A DNA stretch of 64,000 nucleotides, from the NCBI GenBank assembly GCA_054601695.1, contig BAAHQB010000355.1, forward strand, positions 62,001 to 126,000, written 5' to 3'. The notes beneath the pieces were generated by a model. The model worked only from the letters and a program-made list of their open reading frames with translations, had not been told where the DNA came from and made no database searches. This DNA comes from Amorphochlora amoebiformis (lineage: Eukaryota; Cercozoa; Chlorarachniophyceae). Within the stretch, counting starts at the first letter, position 1. Each line of letters starts with the position of its first letter. The translations under genes were made by a program, and so were the position numbers. Shown in pieces: positions 1 through 18,410 of the stretch.

Positions 1-25
1 AATATGTAGATATCTTAATATAAAT

Positions 26-80
<55 letters not shown>

Positions 81-164
81 CGCAAGCGCCAGAAAGCCAT
101 GTTGCGGTTCTATATATATATATATTTCTGTATATATATGTATATATATATAATATATATATAT

Positions 165-203
<39 letters not shown>

Positions 204-295
204 CTGTATTTTCATAGATCTATATATATATGTATATATATATATATATATATGTAGATAAATATCCGCATATGTAGATTTTAATATGTAGATGT

Positions 296-339
<44 letters not shown>

Positions 340-397
340 TACGCAAGCGCCAGAAAGCCATGTTGCGGTTCTATGTATGTATATATGTCTGTATATG

Positions 398-468
<71 letters not shown>

Positions 469-517
469 GTATATGTAGATAAATATCCGCATATGTAGAT
501 TTAAATATGTAGCTATC

Positions 518-572
<55 letters not shown>

Positions 573-762
573 TACGCAAGCGCCAGAAAGCCATGTTGCG
601 GTTCTTCGGATGCTTTCGCGACTTTGATTGTATCTGTATATATAGATATGTATATATATATATATACATTTATATACACATATATATATATATAGAGAGA
701 TATAATACATACACATATATATATACATATACATACATAATATATAAAAATATACATGATGT

Positions 763-840
<78 letters not shown>

Positions 841-851
841 TATATAATATT

Positions 852-884
<33 letters not shown>

Positions 885-904
885 GCATAATATAATATAT
901 ATAT

Positions 905-948
<44 letters not shown>

Positions 949-1007
949 TGCACATACATACATACACACAAACACACACATATGTAAGCATATACACAAC
1001 TATATAC

Positions 1008-1059
<52 letters not shown>

Positions 1060-1075
1060 TATTACCCATTCCTAA
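1..1075. repeat. (TA)n microsatellite field with a 3-copy island minisatellite
   Basis: Almost pure (TA)n with single-base interruptions. Three islands at about 78-116, 336-373 and 570-607 share the core CATACGCAAGCGCCAGAAAG followed by CCATGTTGCGGTTC, so this is a minisatellite whose units are separated by TA runs of different length. A second shared word, TAAATATCCGCATATGTAGA, sits before copies two and three. A TA/CA-rich stretch occupies 880-1060. The Tyr-Ile reading frames here are translations of the repeat, not genes. Confidence 0.9.
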
Positions 1076-1089
1076 GACTTGTCGGAACC

Positions 1090-1233
1090 TAAGGGTTATA
1101 GTTAGGGTTAGGGTTAGCGTTAGGGTTAGGGTTAAGGTTAGGGTTAGGGTTAGGGTTAAGGTTAAAATCAGGGTTAGGGTCAGGGTTAGGGTTAGGGCTA
1201 GGGGTAGAGATAAGGGGTTTAGATTAGAGTTTG
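1090..1233 (+). repeat. Interstitial telomeric array, TTAGGG orientation
   Basis: About twenty TTAGGG hexamers with scattered variants (TTAAGG, TTAGCG, CAGGG) read on the plus strand. TTAGGG is the vertebrate and common invertebrate telomere hexamer. Here it lies inside chromosome-internal TA sequence. The degenerate units suggest an old, non-functional array. Confidence 0.9.
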
Positions 1234-5339
<4,106 letters not shown>

Positions 5340-6330
5340 AGATTGCTGAGAAATATAATTAGAGATTTAGAGAGAGAGGTATTGAGAGAGATTTGATAAA
5401 GAGAGATTAGAGATTTTGAGACTATTATTGAGAATATATTTGGTGAAATAGAGATTAGAGATTTTGGGAGAGATTTAGGGATTTAAACTTAAAAAAAGAG
5501 AAAGAGCAAGAGTGCGAGAACGAATCGAGCGTAGTTGGCTCTGAGAGCGCTTATGAGAGCGAGAGAGAGAGATGTTTTGAGAAAGAGCGCGAGTATATCC
5601 AAGTGTACCAGGTTCTGAGAGCTTTGACAAGTGAGAGAGAGAGAGAGAGGAGAGAGATAAGGAGAGGGAGAAGAGAGAGAAAGAGAGAGAGAGAAAGAGA
5701 GACAGAGAGGGAGAAAGAGAGAGAGAGACAGAGAGAAAGAGAGATAGAATGAGAGAGAGAGAGAAAGAGAGATATAAATGTGTGTGTCTCTCTAACTACT
5801 GTCTCTCTCTCTCTTTCTCAATGTCCCTCTCTCTCTCTCGTCAGCATGCTCTCAGAGCGACCAGACACTCTGCTCACCTCTCCATTCTCTCTCTCTTCTC
5901 AGCGCTCTCAGAGCCATTTTACACTCGGTTTCTCATCGAACACTTTCTCTCTTTCTCTCTCTCTTTCTATCTCTCTTTCTCCCTCTCTCTTTCGCTATCG
6001 CTTTATCTCTCGCTTTCTCTCTCACTTTCTCTCTCACTTTCTCTCTTTCTCTCTATCTTTTTCGCTATCTCTTTCTCTTTCGCTATCTCTTCCTGAAGGA
6101 AGAGGGGAACCGAGTCTGGAGAGAGTTCGAGAGGGGATCGTCACATCGAGAGATTTAGAGAGAGATAGAGATTTAGAGAGAGAGATTTTTAGAGAGCGAG
6201 ATTTACAGAGAGAGAGATTTAGAGAGAGAGAGAGATTTAGAGTGAGAAAGATTTCGAAAAAGGAGAGAGAGACATATAGAGCGTGGGAGAGAGAGAACCG
6301 AGTCTGGCGTGGCTCTGAGAGCGGTTGATG
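5340..6330. repeat. Strand-switching GA / CT purine-pyrimidine tract
   Basis: 5350-5780 is GA-rich on the plus strand (GAGAGA, GAAAGAGAGA). 5787-6095 is CT-rich (CTCTCTCT, CTTTCTCT). 6100-6300 is GA-rich again. The two purine arms flank a pyrimidine arm, so the tract is a crude inverted repeat of mirror-type DNA able in principle to form triplex or large foldbacks. The word AACCGAGTCTGG occurs twice (6108 and 6297). Both strands stay open for long stretches only because GA/CT repeats lack stops. Confidence 0.85.
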
Positions 6331-6480
6331 CGGGGAACGGATGGGGACATAGGGCCTGGTGGGAGTGATTTTCGTCGCCAAGAGGGAGACGATGTCGTAG
6401 GGCTGGTATTCACAGAAATGCAACCCATACCATACACGCAAATCAATACATTGCATTTTTTTTATAGGGTAGGTGTGGAT
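6331..6480. other. Short unique island
   Basis: Mixed-composition sequence (for example GGGGACATAGGGCCTGGTGG near 6345) between the GA tract and the next TA tract. An open frame crosses it on each strand, but both run straight into simple repeats, so I do not call a gene. Confidence 0.5.
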
Positions 6481-6510
6481 TTATGTTTGTATGAATGTAC
6501 ATATATACAT

Positions 6511-6551
<41 letters not shown>

Positions 6552-6660
6552 TTTTATATATATTTATACATATATATAATATATATAAATATACATACAC
6601 ACGCACATATATATATATATATATATATATATTGATATGCATGCACATGACTATATATCA
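6481..6660. repeat. (TA)n tract
   Basis: TA and TACA repeats with a few GTATG steps. No island or reading frame of interest. Confidence 0.85.
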
Positions 6661-7940
6661 AGTATACTCAACGTATTACACGCTAAAAATACATACAATT
6701 ATTCGGCGAGAGAACAAAAATACCTAAATAAAAACATACTTAATAATATAAAACCTACAAAACCACAACATTCACATACATAACAAACAAATACTACACG
6801 AATTCATTACATATCAATCTCCATACAGAAAGGGATATAAATGCATAGAACGAAGATGTATTTCTACTTTTCTTACTACCAAACCCCCTAAAACCTCCCC
6901 ACCCTCCAAAAAAACCCTTCCCAGATTCCCCCCCCCCCTCCCAAATCCCTCCCCCCTCCCCCTTCCCGCGAAAATTCATCGAAAAAATCGGAAAAGTTCG
7001 CGAAAAAAAAGGAGAATTCTCGCCGCGTCTTTTACCTCAGCTCACTAATGCTGGACTTTGAACAACCCCTGCTTCTATCGATGCGACTGCCAGCTCGAGA
7101 GAGTCTGTACACAGAGGTACTCGGCACATTTTTGTTAGGAGAGCCGATGCGGACGGGGGGAGGGCGCCTCGGCGCGGCCGCTGAGGTTGCCATCGGCGAT
7201 GTAGTAGTACGGGGGCCCTTTCAGGATTGCCAGTCGGGCGCTTGAATCGAATTTTCGAATTTGAATTTGGGGATGTTCTTGGTTGGCATGTCCGTCAGGT
7301 GTGTCACAAGTCATTTCGAGATAGGAGAGCTAAAGGTACCCCCTTGGGTTAATTAAAATCACCTAAAGTAAAATTATACAAGAATCCTTCCTTTTAAAGG
7401 ATATCTTGGTATGCTTATCTGTATATTCATTTTTGGAATATATTAATAACCTGCTAAAACTGCCATACCCTCTCTAAATTAGCCAAGGGCGCTTGTTGAA
7501 AAATGGCGAAAACTGGGTTCCGAAACGCGAAATAATAAATAATAATTAAATTCAAGCCGCATCATGGCTTCCGCAGCCCCCATGGGCGTCCGCATGCGGC
7601 CAGATGGCACTATGTATATACTTTTCTACATAAATAAATACATATGCGCATACATACATTGATATGTTCTGATTTTCCTGACTCTCCCCCCCCCCCCCTA
7701 CCCCCTCTTCTAGGTTCGTTCCTCTTTCTGAGCCTAGAGCGCCATCTTCTTGAGCTCCCTGCACTCAAGACCCGACGGCTTCTCTGCCTGACTTCTCTGC
7801 CCGACTAGGCGCCTTTTCAAGAATTTGTTGCCGTGGTGGATATGTGTGGAGCGAGTTAGGTGATTTTATGGGTTTCTCGTGCGAATGTGTTTGTTTTTTT
7901 TTTTTTTTCCTTCTGTCTCTCTTTCTGTTGTTCTTTCTGT
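6661..7940. other. Unique, GC-richer island with C-homopolymer runs
   Basis: The first large block of complex sequence. It contains C-rich runs at 6885-6965 and 7687-7710 (G-rich, quadruplex-capable on the minus strand) and a GC-rich patch at 7140-7225. A 65-codon plus-strand frame (7048-7245, ATG start) covers the GC patch: it is not low-complexity, but I recognise no domain and it has no visible splice context. The minus-strand frame at 6794-6979 is Gly-rich only because of the C runs. No RNA gene recognised. The T-rich and CT-rich end (7890-7950) leads into TA repeat. Confidence 0.5.
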
Positions 7941-7949
7941 CTCTTTTTT

Positions 7950-8753
<804 letters not shown>

Positions 8754-8758
<5 letters not shown>

Positions 8759-9198
8759 GGTATACATACACATACAGTGTACATGTACAATTAATATTGA
8801 TATACCGGTATATACATGTACGTCTAGTATTATATATCCAAACAAATGTATATACATGTACATATATGTTCATGTACATATACATGCTTACATGCGCATA
8901 CATAGATACATGTGTGAGTAGAATTATATATCCAAATAAATGGATATATATACATGTACATATATGTTCATGAACATATACATGCTTACATGCGCATGCA
9001 TAGATACATGTACGTCTAGAATTATATATCCAAATAAATGTATATATACATGTACATACATGTACATGTACATATACATGTTTACATGTGCATACATAGA
9101 TACGTGTGTGAGTAGAATAAGTTGTATATATGGATCGAATCTTGATATATTATATGCCTGTATACAATTGAATAGACTTCACGTATGCATATGCATAT

Positions 9199-9237
<39 letters not shown>

Positions 9238-9512
9238 TCGATTTAATTGTATCTCTTTATAAAATTATAGAACTTATATGTAAGTCTATACAATTGTATA
9301 CAGGCATATAATATATCAAGATTCGATCCATATATGCAACTTATTCTACTCACACATGTACCTATGTATGCGCATGTAAGCATGTATATGTACATGAACA
9401 TATATGTACATGTATATATATTTGTTTGGATATATAATACTAGACGTACATGTATATACCGGTATATCAATATTAATTGTACATGTACACTGTATGTGTA
9501 TGTATACCCTCA
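8754..9512. mobile_element. Inverted-repeat (foldback-like) element, ~230-bp arms
   Basis: The right arm (9283-9512) is the reverse complement of two left-side blocks: 8754-8922 pairs with the outer part and 9111-9178 with the inner part. The ends are ATGAGGGTATACATACACAT on the left and its complement on the right. The left arm carries two extra copies of a ~96-bp unit: units begin at 8829, 8923 and 9021, each starting ATTATATATCCAAA and holding CATGTACATA palindromes. The loop is about 105 bp (9179-9282) and includes a TA run. Both ends abut (TA)n, so a TA target site would be invisible. This looks like a foldback or MITE-type element, or a local inverted duplication. No transposase is present. 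Confidence 0.75.
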
Positions 9513-9759
9513 TATATATATATATATATATATCTATGTATGTATATATATATATATATATATACATATATATATAATATTTATGCCCATGCCTACATCA
9601 ACTACGCGTGTGTATATCTATGTACACATAATATACATAAATATATACATACATATATATATACATATATACACATATATATATACATGTACATATATAT
9701 TATATATACTTCGTGGCCTCACTGAGATCCAAATTCAGATCAGAGTACATGTATATTCT
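9513..9759. repeat. (TA)n tract with short island
   Basis: TA/CATA repeats, a small island at 9580-9625 (CCCATGCCTACATCAACTAC) and a short unique edge (9710-9755) before the telomeric array. Confidence 0.8.
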
Positions 9760-9894
9760 ACCTAACCCTAAACCTAACCCTAACCCTAACCAAAAACCTA
9801 ACCCTAACCCTAACCCTAACCCTAACCCTAACCCTAACCCTAACCCTATTCCTAACCCTAACCCTAACCCTAACCCTAACCTTTAACCCTAACT
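9760..9894 (-). repeat. Interstitial telomeric array, CCCTAA orientation
   Basis: About twenty CCCTAA hexamers with few variants (AAACCTAA, ATTCCTAA, CTTTAA). It is one of the more regular arrays of the window and is oriented opposite to the array at 1090. Confidence 0.92.
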
Positions 9895-10645
9895 AGTCTC
9901 TCTCTCCGGGCCACGAATATCGGATATGTTATAAGGCTATAGCTAGCTAGGGCCTTTTTAGTTGCCCAGCGTAATTCTAGGAAACTGTAACAACTGCGCA
10001 TGAAGCACGCGCTTTCCAGAAATATTAATATTTCTTAGACTGAAATATTTACTAGATCTAGTAGATTTAGAATTCAATTGACGAAATTTTAAGATTTGCC
10101 TTAGCTAGCTTAGGGATATTACTTACCCCATTCTAGCCAGAAATATTGCTTACACTGAAATATTCTAGATATTTAGAATTCAATTAACAAAATTTTAAGA
10201 TTGCCTCAGGGGTGTTAACTACTGAGAACTACCCCATTTGGAGTGATTTTTAGAATGAAATTAAACTTAGTTGCAAACATATACATATATACCTAAGATT
10301 ATCCTAACAGCAGTATTTCTGGAAAGACTAGAAAGAGATGTGACCATGAGTCAGTGTCACTCTTGAGTGTCACTAGTGTCACGGTAGTACACTGATGTAT
10401 GACCAGATGATGAGAGAATGCTTTACAGTGATATATATATATATATGCGGATATATCTCTCATGGTGGTATGTATTATTATTATCGATCTTGATTGTCCC
10501 ACAGGAAGAATAGCTAGCTGTCTTGTAGTATGTGCGACCCGGGGCTCTAACTATCTGTACTTAGCTTTGTATGTATATACGAGAGACTGGATATCATGAT
10601 ATATACATACACATATATCATGATATACACAACACATATACCAAA

Positions 10646-10673
<28 letters not shown>
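9895..10673. other. Unique AT-rich sequence with an imperfect ~120-bp tandem duplication
   Basis: Complex non-repetitive DNA. Two related blocks (about 10017-10115 and 10138-10210) share GAAATATT, then TTTAGAATTCAATT and AAAATTTTAAGATT, so a ~120-bp unit was duplicated. ATAGCTAGCTAGGG-like CTAG words are frequent. No coding frame is convincing: the minus frame at 10299-10502 is interrupted by a TA repeat and shows no motif. Confidence 0.6.
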
Positions 10674-10676
<3 letters not shown>

Positions 10677-11102
10677 TACGTATTGTATACGTACGTCCAT
10701 TTCAATCGATCTGATAATCGTTACGTATGTAATCGTACGTCTAGTTAATGTAACGTACACAGCGCAACGTACTGACTTCAATCGATCCGACGATCGTTAC
10801 GTACGTGCACGAACGTACACGTGCGTACACGTTTAGCATGTACAAACACGTGCGTACACGTCTAGCATGTACGTACACTTGCGTACACGTCTAGCATGTA
10901 CGTACACGTGCTTACACGTATGTACACATGCGTACACGTACGTCCACGTGCGTGCACGTACGTACACGTGCGTACACGTACGTATACAAGTACGTACATT
11001 TCAATCGAACAACTTTACGTAAGTATACGTATATACACTAGACGTACAGTTCAATCGAGCATCACTAGATACGTATCTAGACGTATATTGTGTACTCGTA
11101 CA
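10674..11102. repeat. ACGT-rich alternating purine-pyrimidine region
   Basis: Cryptically simple DNA built from GTACGTACAC, CACGTGCGTACACGT and TTCAATCGA words. The last recurs near 10699, 10776, 10998 and 11050, each followed or preceded by ACGT runs, giving diverged ~75-bp and larger units. The core 10796-10990 is almost strictly alternating RY with many CpG steps and repeated CACGTG hexamers. CpG abundance contrasts with everything around it. Confidence 0.75.
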
Positions 11103-11242
11103 ATCATCTAAAATAGCGCCATTTGACATACTATGCTACGTTATATGGCTTATTTAAGTTCAATGATACCTGCAAGTTAATCGGTAGTAGGCTAGTAGCT
11201 GATGATTTACATATATTATGATTTCGCTACATATATATTATA

Positions 11243-11285
<43 letters not shown>

Positions 11286-11635
11286 CGAAACTTCAACTGT
11301 CATTGTGTAATCCTATGATTCCATTCGAAAAATAGGATCATGCTGTACATACATACATGTCGTAGATGTGTGTACATATACTTACTATGATATATCACGC
11401 GAACTAACACTATATGCACGTGTTTGAAGGCCCAGATAATCGTGTATGTGACAGTAATTATATATATACTAGATATACGTGTAAGGTTACTAATACTAAA
11501 GTATGCGTGTGAGGTATATGCGTATGTACACATATACATCGTCAGCATCATCTATATACTAGATCTAGTAGATATATATATATATATATATATATATACC
11601 CTAGATACTTGCTATATACACATTGACGTGTAGCA

Positions 11636-11682
<47 letters not shown>

Positions 11683-11777
11683 TTATATGTATACTGACAA
11701 GAATTATACGTCTAAAGTATCCGCGTATGTGATTTTCATACAATCCTTCCAGTCTATTGTTTTTTTGCGAAATTTAT
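11103..11777. other. Mixed unique AT-rich and TA-repeat sequence
   Basis: Unique AT-rich stretches (11103-11225, 11282-11565, 11690-11775) broken by (TA)n. Several CTAGTAG and TAGATATA words. No coding frame supported. Confidence 0.5.
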
Positions 11778-11945
11778 GTTGCCTCAGCCTTCCTCGATAT
11801 CTATATATTGTCAGGTTATATATGCTTATATTTAGGTATATATACACATATATAATTTATTGTTGCCTCAGTCTTCCTCGATATCTATATATTGTCAGGT
11901 TATATATGCAAATATTATATATATATATATATATAATATATAATT

Positions 11946-11997
<52 letters not shown>

Positions 11998-12045
11998 TGA
12001 TAAAGATGTTGACTCAGTCTTCCTCGATATCTATATATTGTCAGG

Positions 12046-12103
<58 letters not shown>

Positions 12104-12165
12104 ATAAAGATGTTGCCTCAGCCTTCCTCGATATCTATATATTGTCAGGTTATATATGCTTATAT
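11778..12165. repeat. Island minisatellite, 4 units (TCTTCCTCGATATCTATATA)
   Basis: Copies begin near 11778, 11863, 12008 and 12112. Each unit reads GTTGCCTCAG or GTTGACTCAG, then CTTCCTCGATATC and TATTGTCAGGTTATATA. The first and last units also share the following TGCTTATATTTAGGTA, so at least one larger unit was copied. Confidence 0.9.
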
Positions 12166-12294
12166 TTAGGTATATATACACATATATAATTTATATTTAA
12201 ATGTATATATATTTATTTATATTGACAAGATATATATATTACATATACATATATATATATATATACATATCAATATAATATATATATATATATA

Positions 12295-12341
12295 CATATA
12301 TACCTCCAGTTTAACTCTCTACAATTCCACTCAGCATATTC

Positions 12342-12372
<31 letters not shown>

Positions 12373-12378
12373 ATATAT

Positions 12379-12441
<63 letters not shown>

Positions 12442-12494
12442 ATATATATACATATATACCTCCAGTCTAATTCTTTACAATTCCACTCAGCATA

Positions 12495-12551
<57 letters not shown>

Positions 12552-12648
12552 TATGTATATATATATATATACACATATATATATATATATATATAATATA
12601 TATACATATATACCTCCAGTCTAACTCTTTACAATTCCACTCAGCATA

Positions 12649-12710
<62 letters not shown>

Positions 12711-12721
12711 CTATATATATT

Positions 12722-12752
<31 letters not shown>

Positions 12753-12796
12753 TACATATATACCTCCAGTCTAACTCTTTACAATTCCACTCAGCT
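12295..12796. repeat. Island minisatellite, 4 units (CCTCCAGTCTAACTCTTTAC)
   Basis: Copies near 12301, 12457, 12611 and 12763 with a near-constant 150-156-bp period. Each carries ACAATTCCACTCAGC followed in the first three by ATATTCATATA. The fourth switches at CACTCAGC into the next minisatellite family (GCTGTCGACTCG), which shows a recombination or slippage junction. Confidence 0.9.
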
Positions 12797-12970
12797 GTCG
12801 ACTCGTTATGACTTCTTCTCTTAACAACCTATATATATATATATATATCGATATATCGATATATCGATATATCGATATATCGATATATCGATGTATCGAT
12901 ATATCGATATATCGATGTATAGATATCATCATAATACCTGCTGTTCGATTCGATATGACTTTTTCTCTTA

Positions 12971-13004
<34 letters not shown>

Positions 13005-13120
13005 GTATATATATATCGATGTATCGATATATCGATATACAGATATCTATTATACATATATCATCATAATACGTGCTGTTCGATTCGTTATGACTTTTTC
13101 TCTTAACAACATATATGTAC

Positions 13121-13164
<44 letters not shown>

Positions 13165-13470
13165 GTATCGATATATCGATATACAGATATCTATTATACA
13201 TATATCATGATATATCAGTTGTCGATTCGTTATGACTCTTATATCGATATATCGATAAATCGATACATAGATATCTATTATACATATATCATGATATATC
13301 AGTTGTCGATTCGTTATGACTCTTTCTCTTAACAACATATATGTATATATATATATATATATATCGATGTATCAATATATCGATATATCGATAAATCTAT
13401 ACATAGATATCTAATATACATATATCGGCTGTCGAGTCATTATGACTTCTTCTCTTAACAACCTATGTTA
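12795..13470. repeat. Island minisatellite with (ATCGAT) runs, about 6 units
   Basis: Units contain TGTCGATTCGTTATGACT, then TTTCTCTTAACAACATATA, and are separated by runs of ATATCGATATATCGATATAT and TATTATACATATATCAT. Copies lie near 12795, 12944, 13072, 13217, 13298 and 13428. The ATCGAT runs are self-complementary and give matching open frames on both strands, which I do not treat as coding. Confidence 0.88.
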
Positions 13471-14879
<1,409 letters not shown>

Positions 14880-14894
14880 AATCCTCATAAATAA

Positions 14895-15370
14895 TATCAA
14901 TACAGATAGAGAGGGAGGGAAAAACGAGAGAGAGAGACAGAGAGCGAGAGCGAGAGAGAGAGAGAGAGAAAGAGCGAGAGCGAGAGAGAGAGAGAGAGAG
15001 AGGTGGAAAAACGAGTGAGGGAGAGAGAGAAACAGGGAAAAGGGAAAAGTGCGAGAGAGAGAGAGAGAGGGAAAAGAGAGACAGAGGGAGAGAGAAAGAG
15101 GAAGAAGAGAGAGAGAGAGAGAGATATGGAAAAGCGAGAAAGAGAGAGAGAGAGAGATGGAAAAGCGAGAAAGAGAGAGAGAGAGATATGGAAAAGCGAG
15201 AAAGAGAGAGAGAGAGAGAGAAGCTAGAGAGAGAGAAAGGAAAAAGGGAGAGAGAGAGGCAAAATCGAGAGAGAGAGAGACAGAGAGAAAGAGAAAGAGA
15301 GCAAAAATAATGAGGAAGAGAAGAGAAAGAGAGAGAGAGAGAGAAGGAATGAGAGAGAGAGAGACGAAGA
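14895..15370 (+). repeat. (GA)n purine tract
   Basis: About 470 bp of GAGAGA/GAAAGA on the plus strand, including three units close to GATATGGAAAAGCGAGAAAG (15123-15210). The encoded Arg-Glu repeats are simple-sequence translation, not a gene. Confidence 0.9.
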
Positions 15371-15400
15371 TATATATATATATATATATATATGTAATAG

Positions 15401-15447
<47 letters not shown>

Positions 15448-15623
15448 GTATATATATATATATATTTATATATATGTAATTGCACCTTTCTTGGGGTAAA
15501 TATAAAGTGATCCCACCAATGTACACCAGCGTTTGGGTATTCATCTAGAAGGCTGAAATATCGATATATATATATATATATATTTATAATATCTATGTGT
15601 GTAAATATAATATATATATATCT

Positions 15624-15660
<37 letters not shown>

Positions 15661-15736
15661 CTATATATACATATATATATACATATATATCACCCATGTA
15701 CACCAGCGTTTGGGTATTCATCTAGCAGGCTGAAAT

Positions 15737-15789
<53 letters not shown>

Positions 15790-15815
15790 TATATAAATAT
15801 AATATATATATATTA

Positions 15816-15874
<59 letters not shown>

Positions 15875-15875
15875 G
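15371..15875. repeat. (TA)n tract with a 2-copy island
   Basis: Two copies (about 15512-15565 and 15693-15742) of ATGTACACCAGCGTTTGGGT then ATTCATCTAG and AGGCTGAAATA, separated by TA repeat. The first copy is preceded by a unique segment (15478-15510). Confidence 0.88.
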
Positions 15876-16035
15876 AAAGAAAGGGAAAGACATAGGTATA
15901 TGTATATATGTAAATATAGGACATCCAAAGATAGAGAGGGAGAGGGAAAGATAGAGATAGAGAGACGGAGAGAGAGAGAGAGAGAGAGGGAGAGAGGGTA
16001 AGAGAGAGGGAAAGAGAGAAAGGGAGAGAGAGAGT
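15876..16035 (+). repeat. (GA)n purine tract
   Basis: GAAAGGGAAAGA and GAGAGAGGGA repeats on the plus strand, with a short unique break at 15905-15925. Confidence 0.88.
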
Positions 16036-16080
16036 TTATAAGGCACGTATATAATTATATATATATATATATATATATAT

Positions 16081-16119
<39 letters not shown>

Positions 16120-16200
16120 CTAGATGTACTAGATGTAACCCAGTATCCAGCTAGGATATACCTAGTATATATAAAATGGGGATAAACAGAGATATATATA
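16036..16200. other. TA repeat plus short unique segment
   Basis: (TA)n to 16110, then ACTAGATGTACTAGATGTAA and other CTAG words to 16190. Confidence 0.7.
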
Positions 16201-16347
16201 TATATATATATAGATAGATAAGAGGAGAGAGAGGTAGATAAGAGGAAAAAGAGGTAGATAAGAGGAAAAAGAGGGAGAGAAAAGGAGTAGAGTACGCTCT
16301 GTCTCTCGATGTGCTCTCATACTTCTCTTTCGCTGCTCTCCCCCTCT

Positions 16348-16383
<36 letters not shown>

Positions 16384-16397
16384 CCTCTCTTCCTCTT

Positions 16398-16439
<42 letters not shown>

Positions 16440-16599
16440 CCTTCCTCTCTTTCTCTCTCTTTCTCTCTTTCTCTCTCCCTTCCTCTCTTTCTCTCTCTTT
16501 CCCTATCTCTCTCTTTCTATTTCTCTCTCCCTCACTCCCTTTATCTCTCTCTGTCTCTCTCTCTCTCGCTCTTTCTCTCTCTCTCTTCCTCCCTCTCTG

Positions 16600-16650
<51 letters not shown>

Positions 16651-16715
16651 GCTCTCTCTCCCTCTCTCTCTCTCTCGCTTTCCCACCTTCTCTCTCTTTC
16701 TCTCTCGCTCTTCCT
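16201..16715. repeat. Purine-to-pyrimidine switch: GA tract then long CT tract
   Basis: 16210-16295 is purine-rich (three AGGTAGATAAGAGG-type units). After a short unique hinge (16288-16325, TACGCTCTGTCTCTCGATGT) 16326-16715 is CT-rich on the plus strand with CTTTCTCTC and CTCGCTCTC variants. Open frames on both strands (Leu/Ser and Arg/Glu repeats) are artefacts of the repeat. Confidence 0.9.
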
Positions 16716-16728
16716 ATATATATATATA

Positions 16729-16821
<93 letters not shown>

Positions 16822-16883
16822 ATGCATATGTAAATACATGTATATACATACATACGCCATTTTGCACACCAATTGGTTGAATT

Positions 16884-16954
<71 letters not shown>

Positions 16955-16973
16955 CATATATATATATACAGAA

Positions 16974-17004
<31 letters not shown>

Positions 17005-17060
17005 GTATATATAAGTACATAATTCATAATTTATATATATTATATATATATATATATATA
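16716..17060. repeat. (TA)n tract
   Basis: TA repeat with one small island at 16845-16885 (GCCATTTTGCACACCAATTG). Confidence 0.85.
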
Positions 17061-17116
17061 TGTACATATATACCTCCTCGCAGATCTAGCTTGTTGATGT
17101 CATACGCTATCCGTAC

Positions 17117-17158
<42 letters not shown>

Positions 17159-17245
17159 CCTCACAGATCTGATTGTATGTTATATATATATATACCTTTT
17201 AGCAGATCTGATTGGTTGAAGCCATACGCTATCTGTACGCGTACG
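17061..17245. repeat. Island minisatellite, 3 units (CAGATCTG/A core)
   Basis: Three copies near 17070, 17154 and 17192 of ACCTCCTCGCAGATCT or its variants, the first and third followed by a GTCATACGCTATC or CCATACGCTATC word. The third leads into unique sequence with GTACGCGTACGG. Confidence 0.85.
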
Positions 17246-17334
17246 GGCTATCGCATCGAATTGAATATTATGCTTTTTCTCAAGTTTTATCATCTCCTAA
17301 TAGATTGTTAGTATATATATATATATATATATGT

Positions 17335-17366
<32 letters not shown>

Positions 17367-17442
17367 CGGCTAGAGAGTATAATCGCATTGAATTGAATAT
17401 TAGGCTTTTTCTCAACTTTTTTCATCTCCTAATAGATTGTTA

Positions 17443-17488
<46 letters not shown>

Positions 17489-17552
17489 CACTACATATAT
17501 AATGACATATACATTAAATATTAGGCTATTTATCAATTTTATATATACATAC

Positions 17553-17597
<45 letters not shown>

Positions 17598-17666
17598 CGG
17601 CTAGAGAGTATAATGGCATGGAATTGAATATCAAGCTTTTTCTCAACTTTTTTCATCTCCTAATAG

Positions 17667-17670
<4 letters not shown>
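17246..17670. repeat. Island minisatellite, 3 full units (CATCTCCTAATAGATTGTTA)
   Basis: Copies near 17255, 17380 and 17610 share ATTGAATATTA, CTTTTTCTCAA and TTTCATCTCCTAATAGAT. Copies two and three are preceded by ACGGCTAGAGAGTATAAT. A partial unit (ATTAAATATTAGGC) is at 17513. Confidence 0.88.
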
Positions 17671-18294
<624 letters not shown>

Positions 18295-18410
18295 TTAACC
18301 CTAAATCAACAATAACCCTAACCCTAACCTAAACCTAACCCTAACCCTAACCCTAACCCTAACCTAACCCTAACCCTAACCCTAACCCTAACCCTAACCC
18401 TAACCCTAAC
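18295..18410 (-). repeat. Interstitial telomeric array, CCCTAA orientation
   Basis: About eighteen CCCTAA hexamers, regular after the first few degenerate units. It is followed by a 76-bp unique spacer (18411-18486) and then by arrays of the opposite orientation. Confidence 0.92.

Noticed and set aside
7048-7245. 65-aa GC-rich plus frame as a gene
   Set aside because: ATG-started and non-repetitive, but short, without motif, splice sites or support; noted only in the region entry.
15003-16833. Arg-Glu-rich and Leu-Ser-rich frames over the GA/CT tracts
   Set aside because: Direct products of (GAGA)n and (CTCT)n; both strands are open at once.
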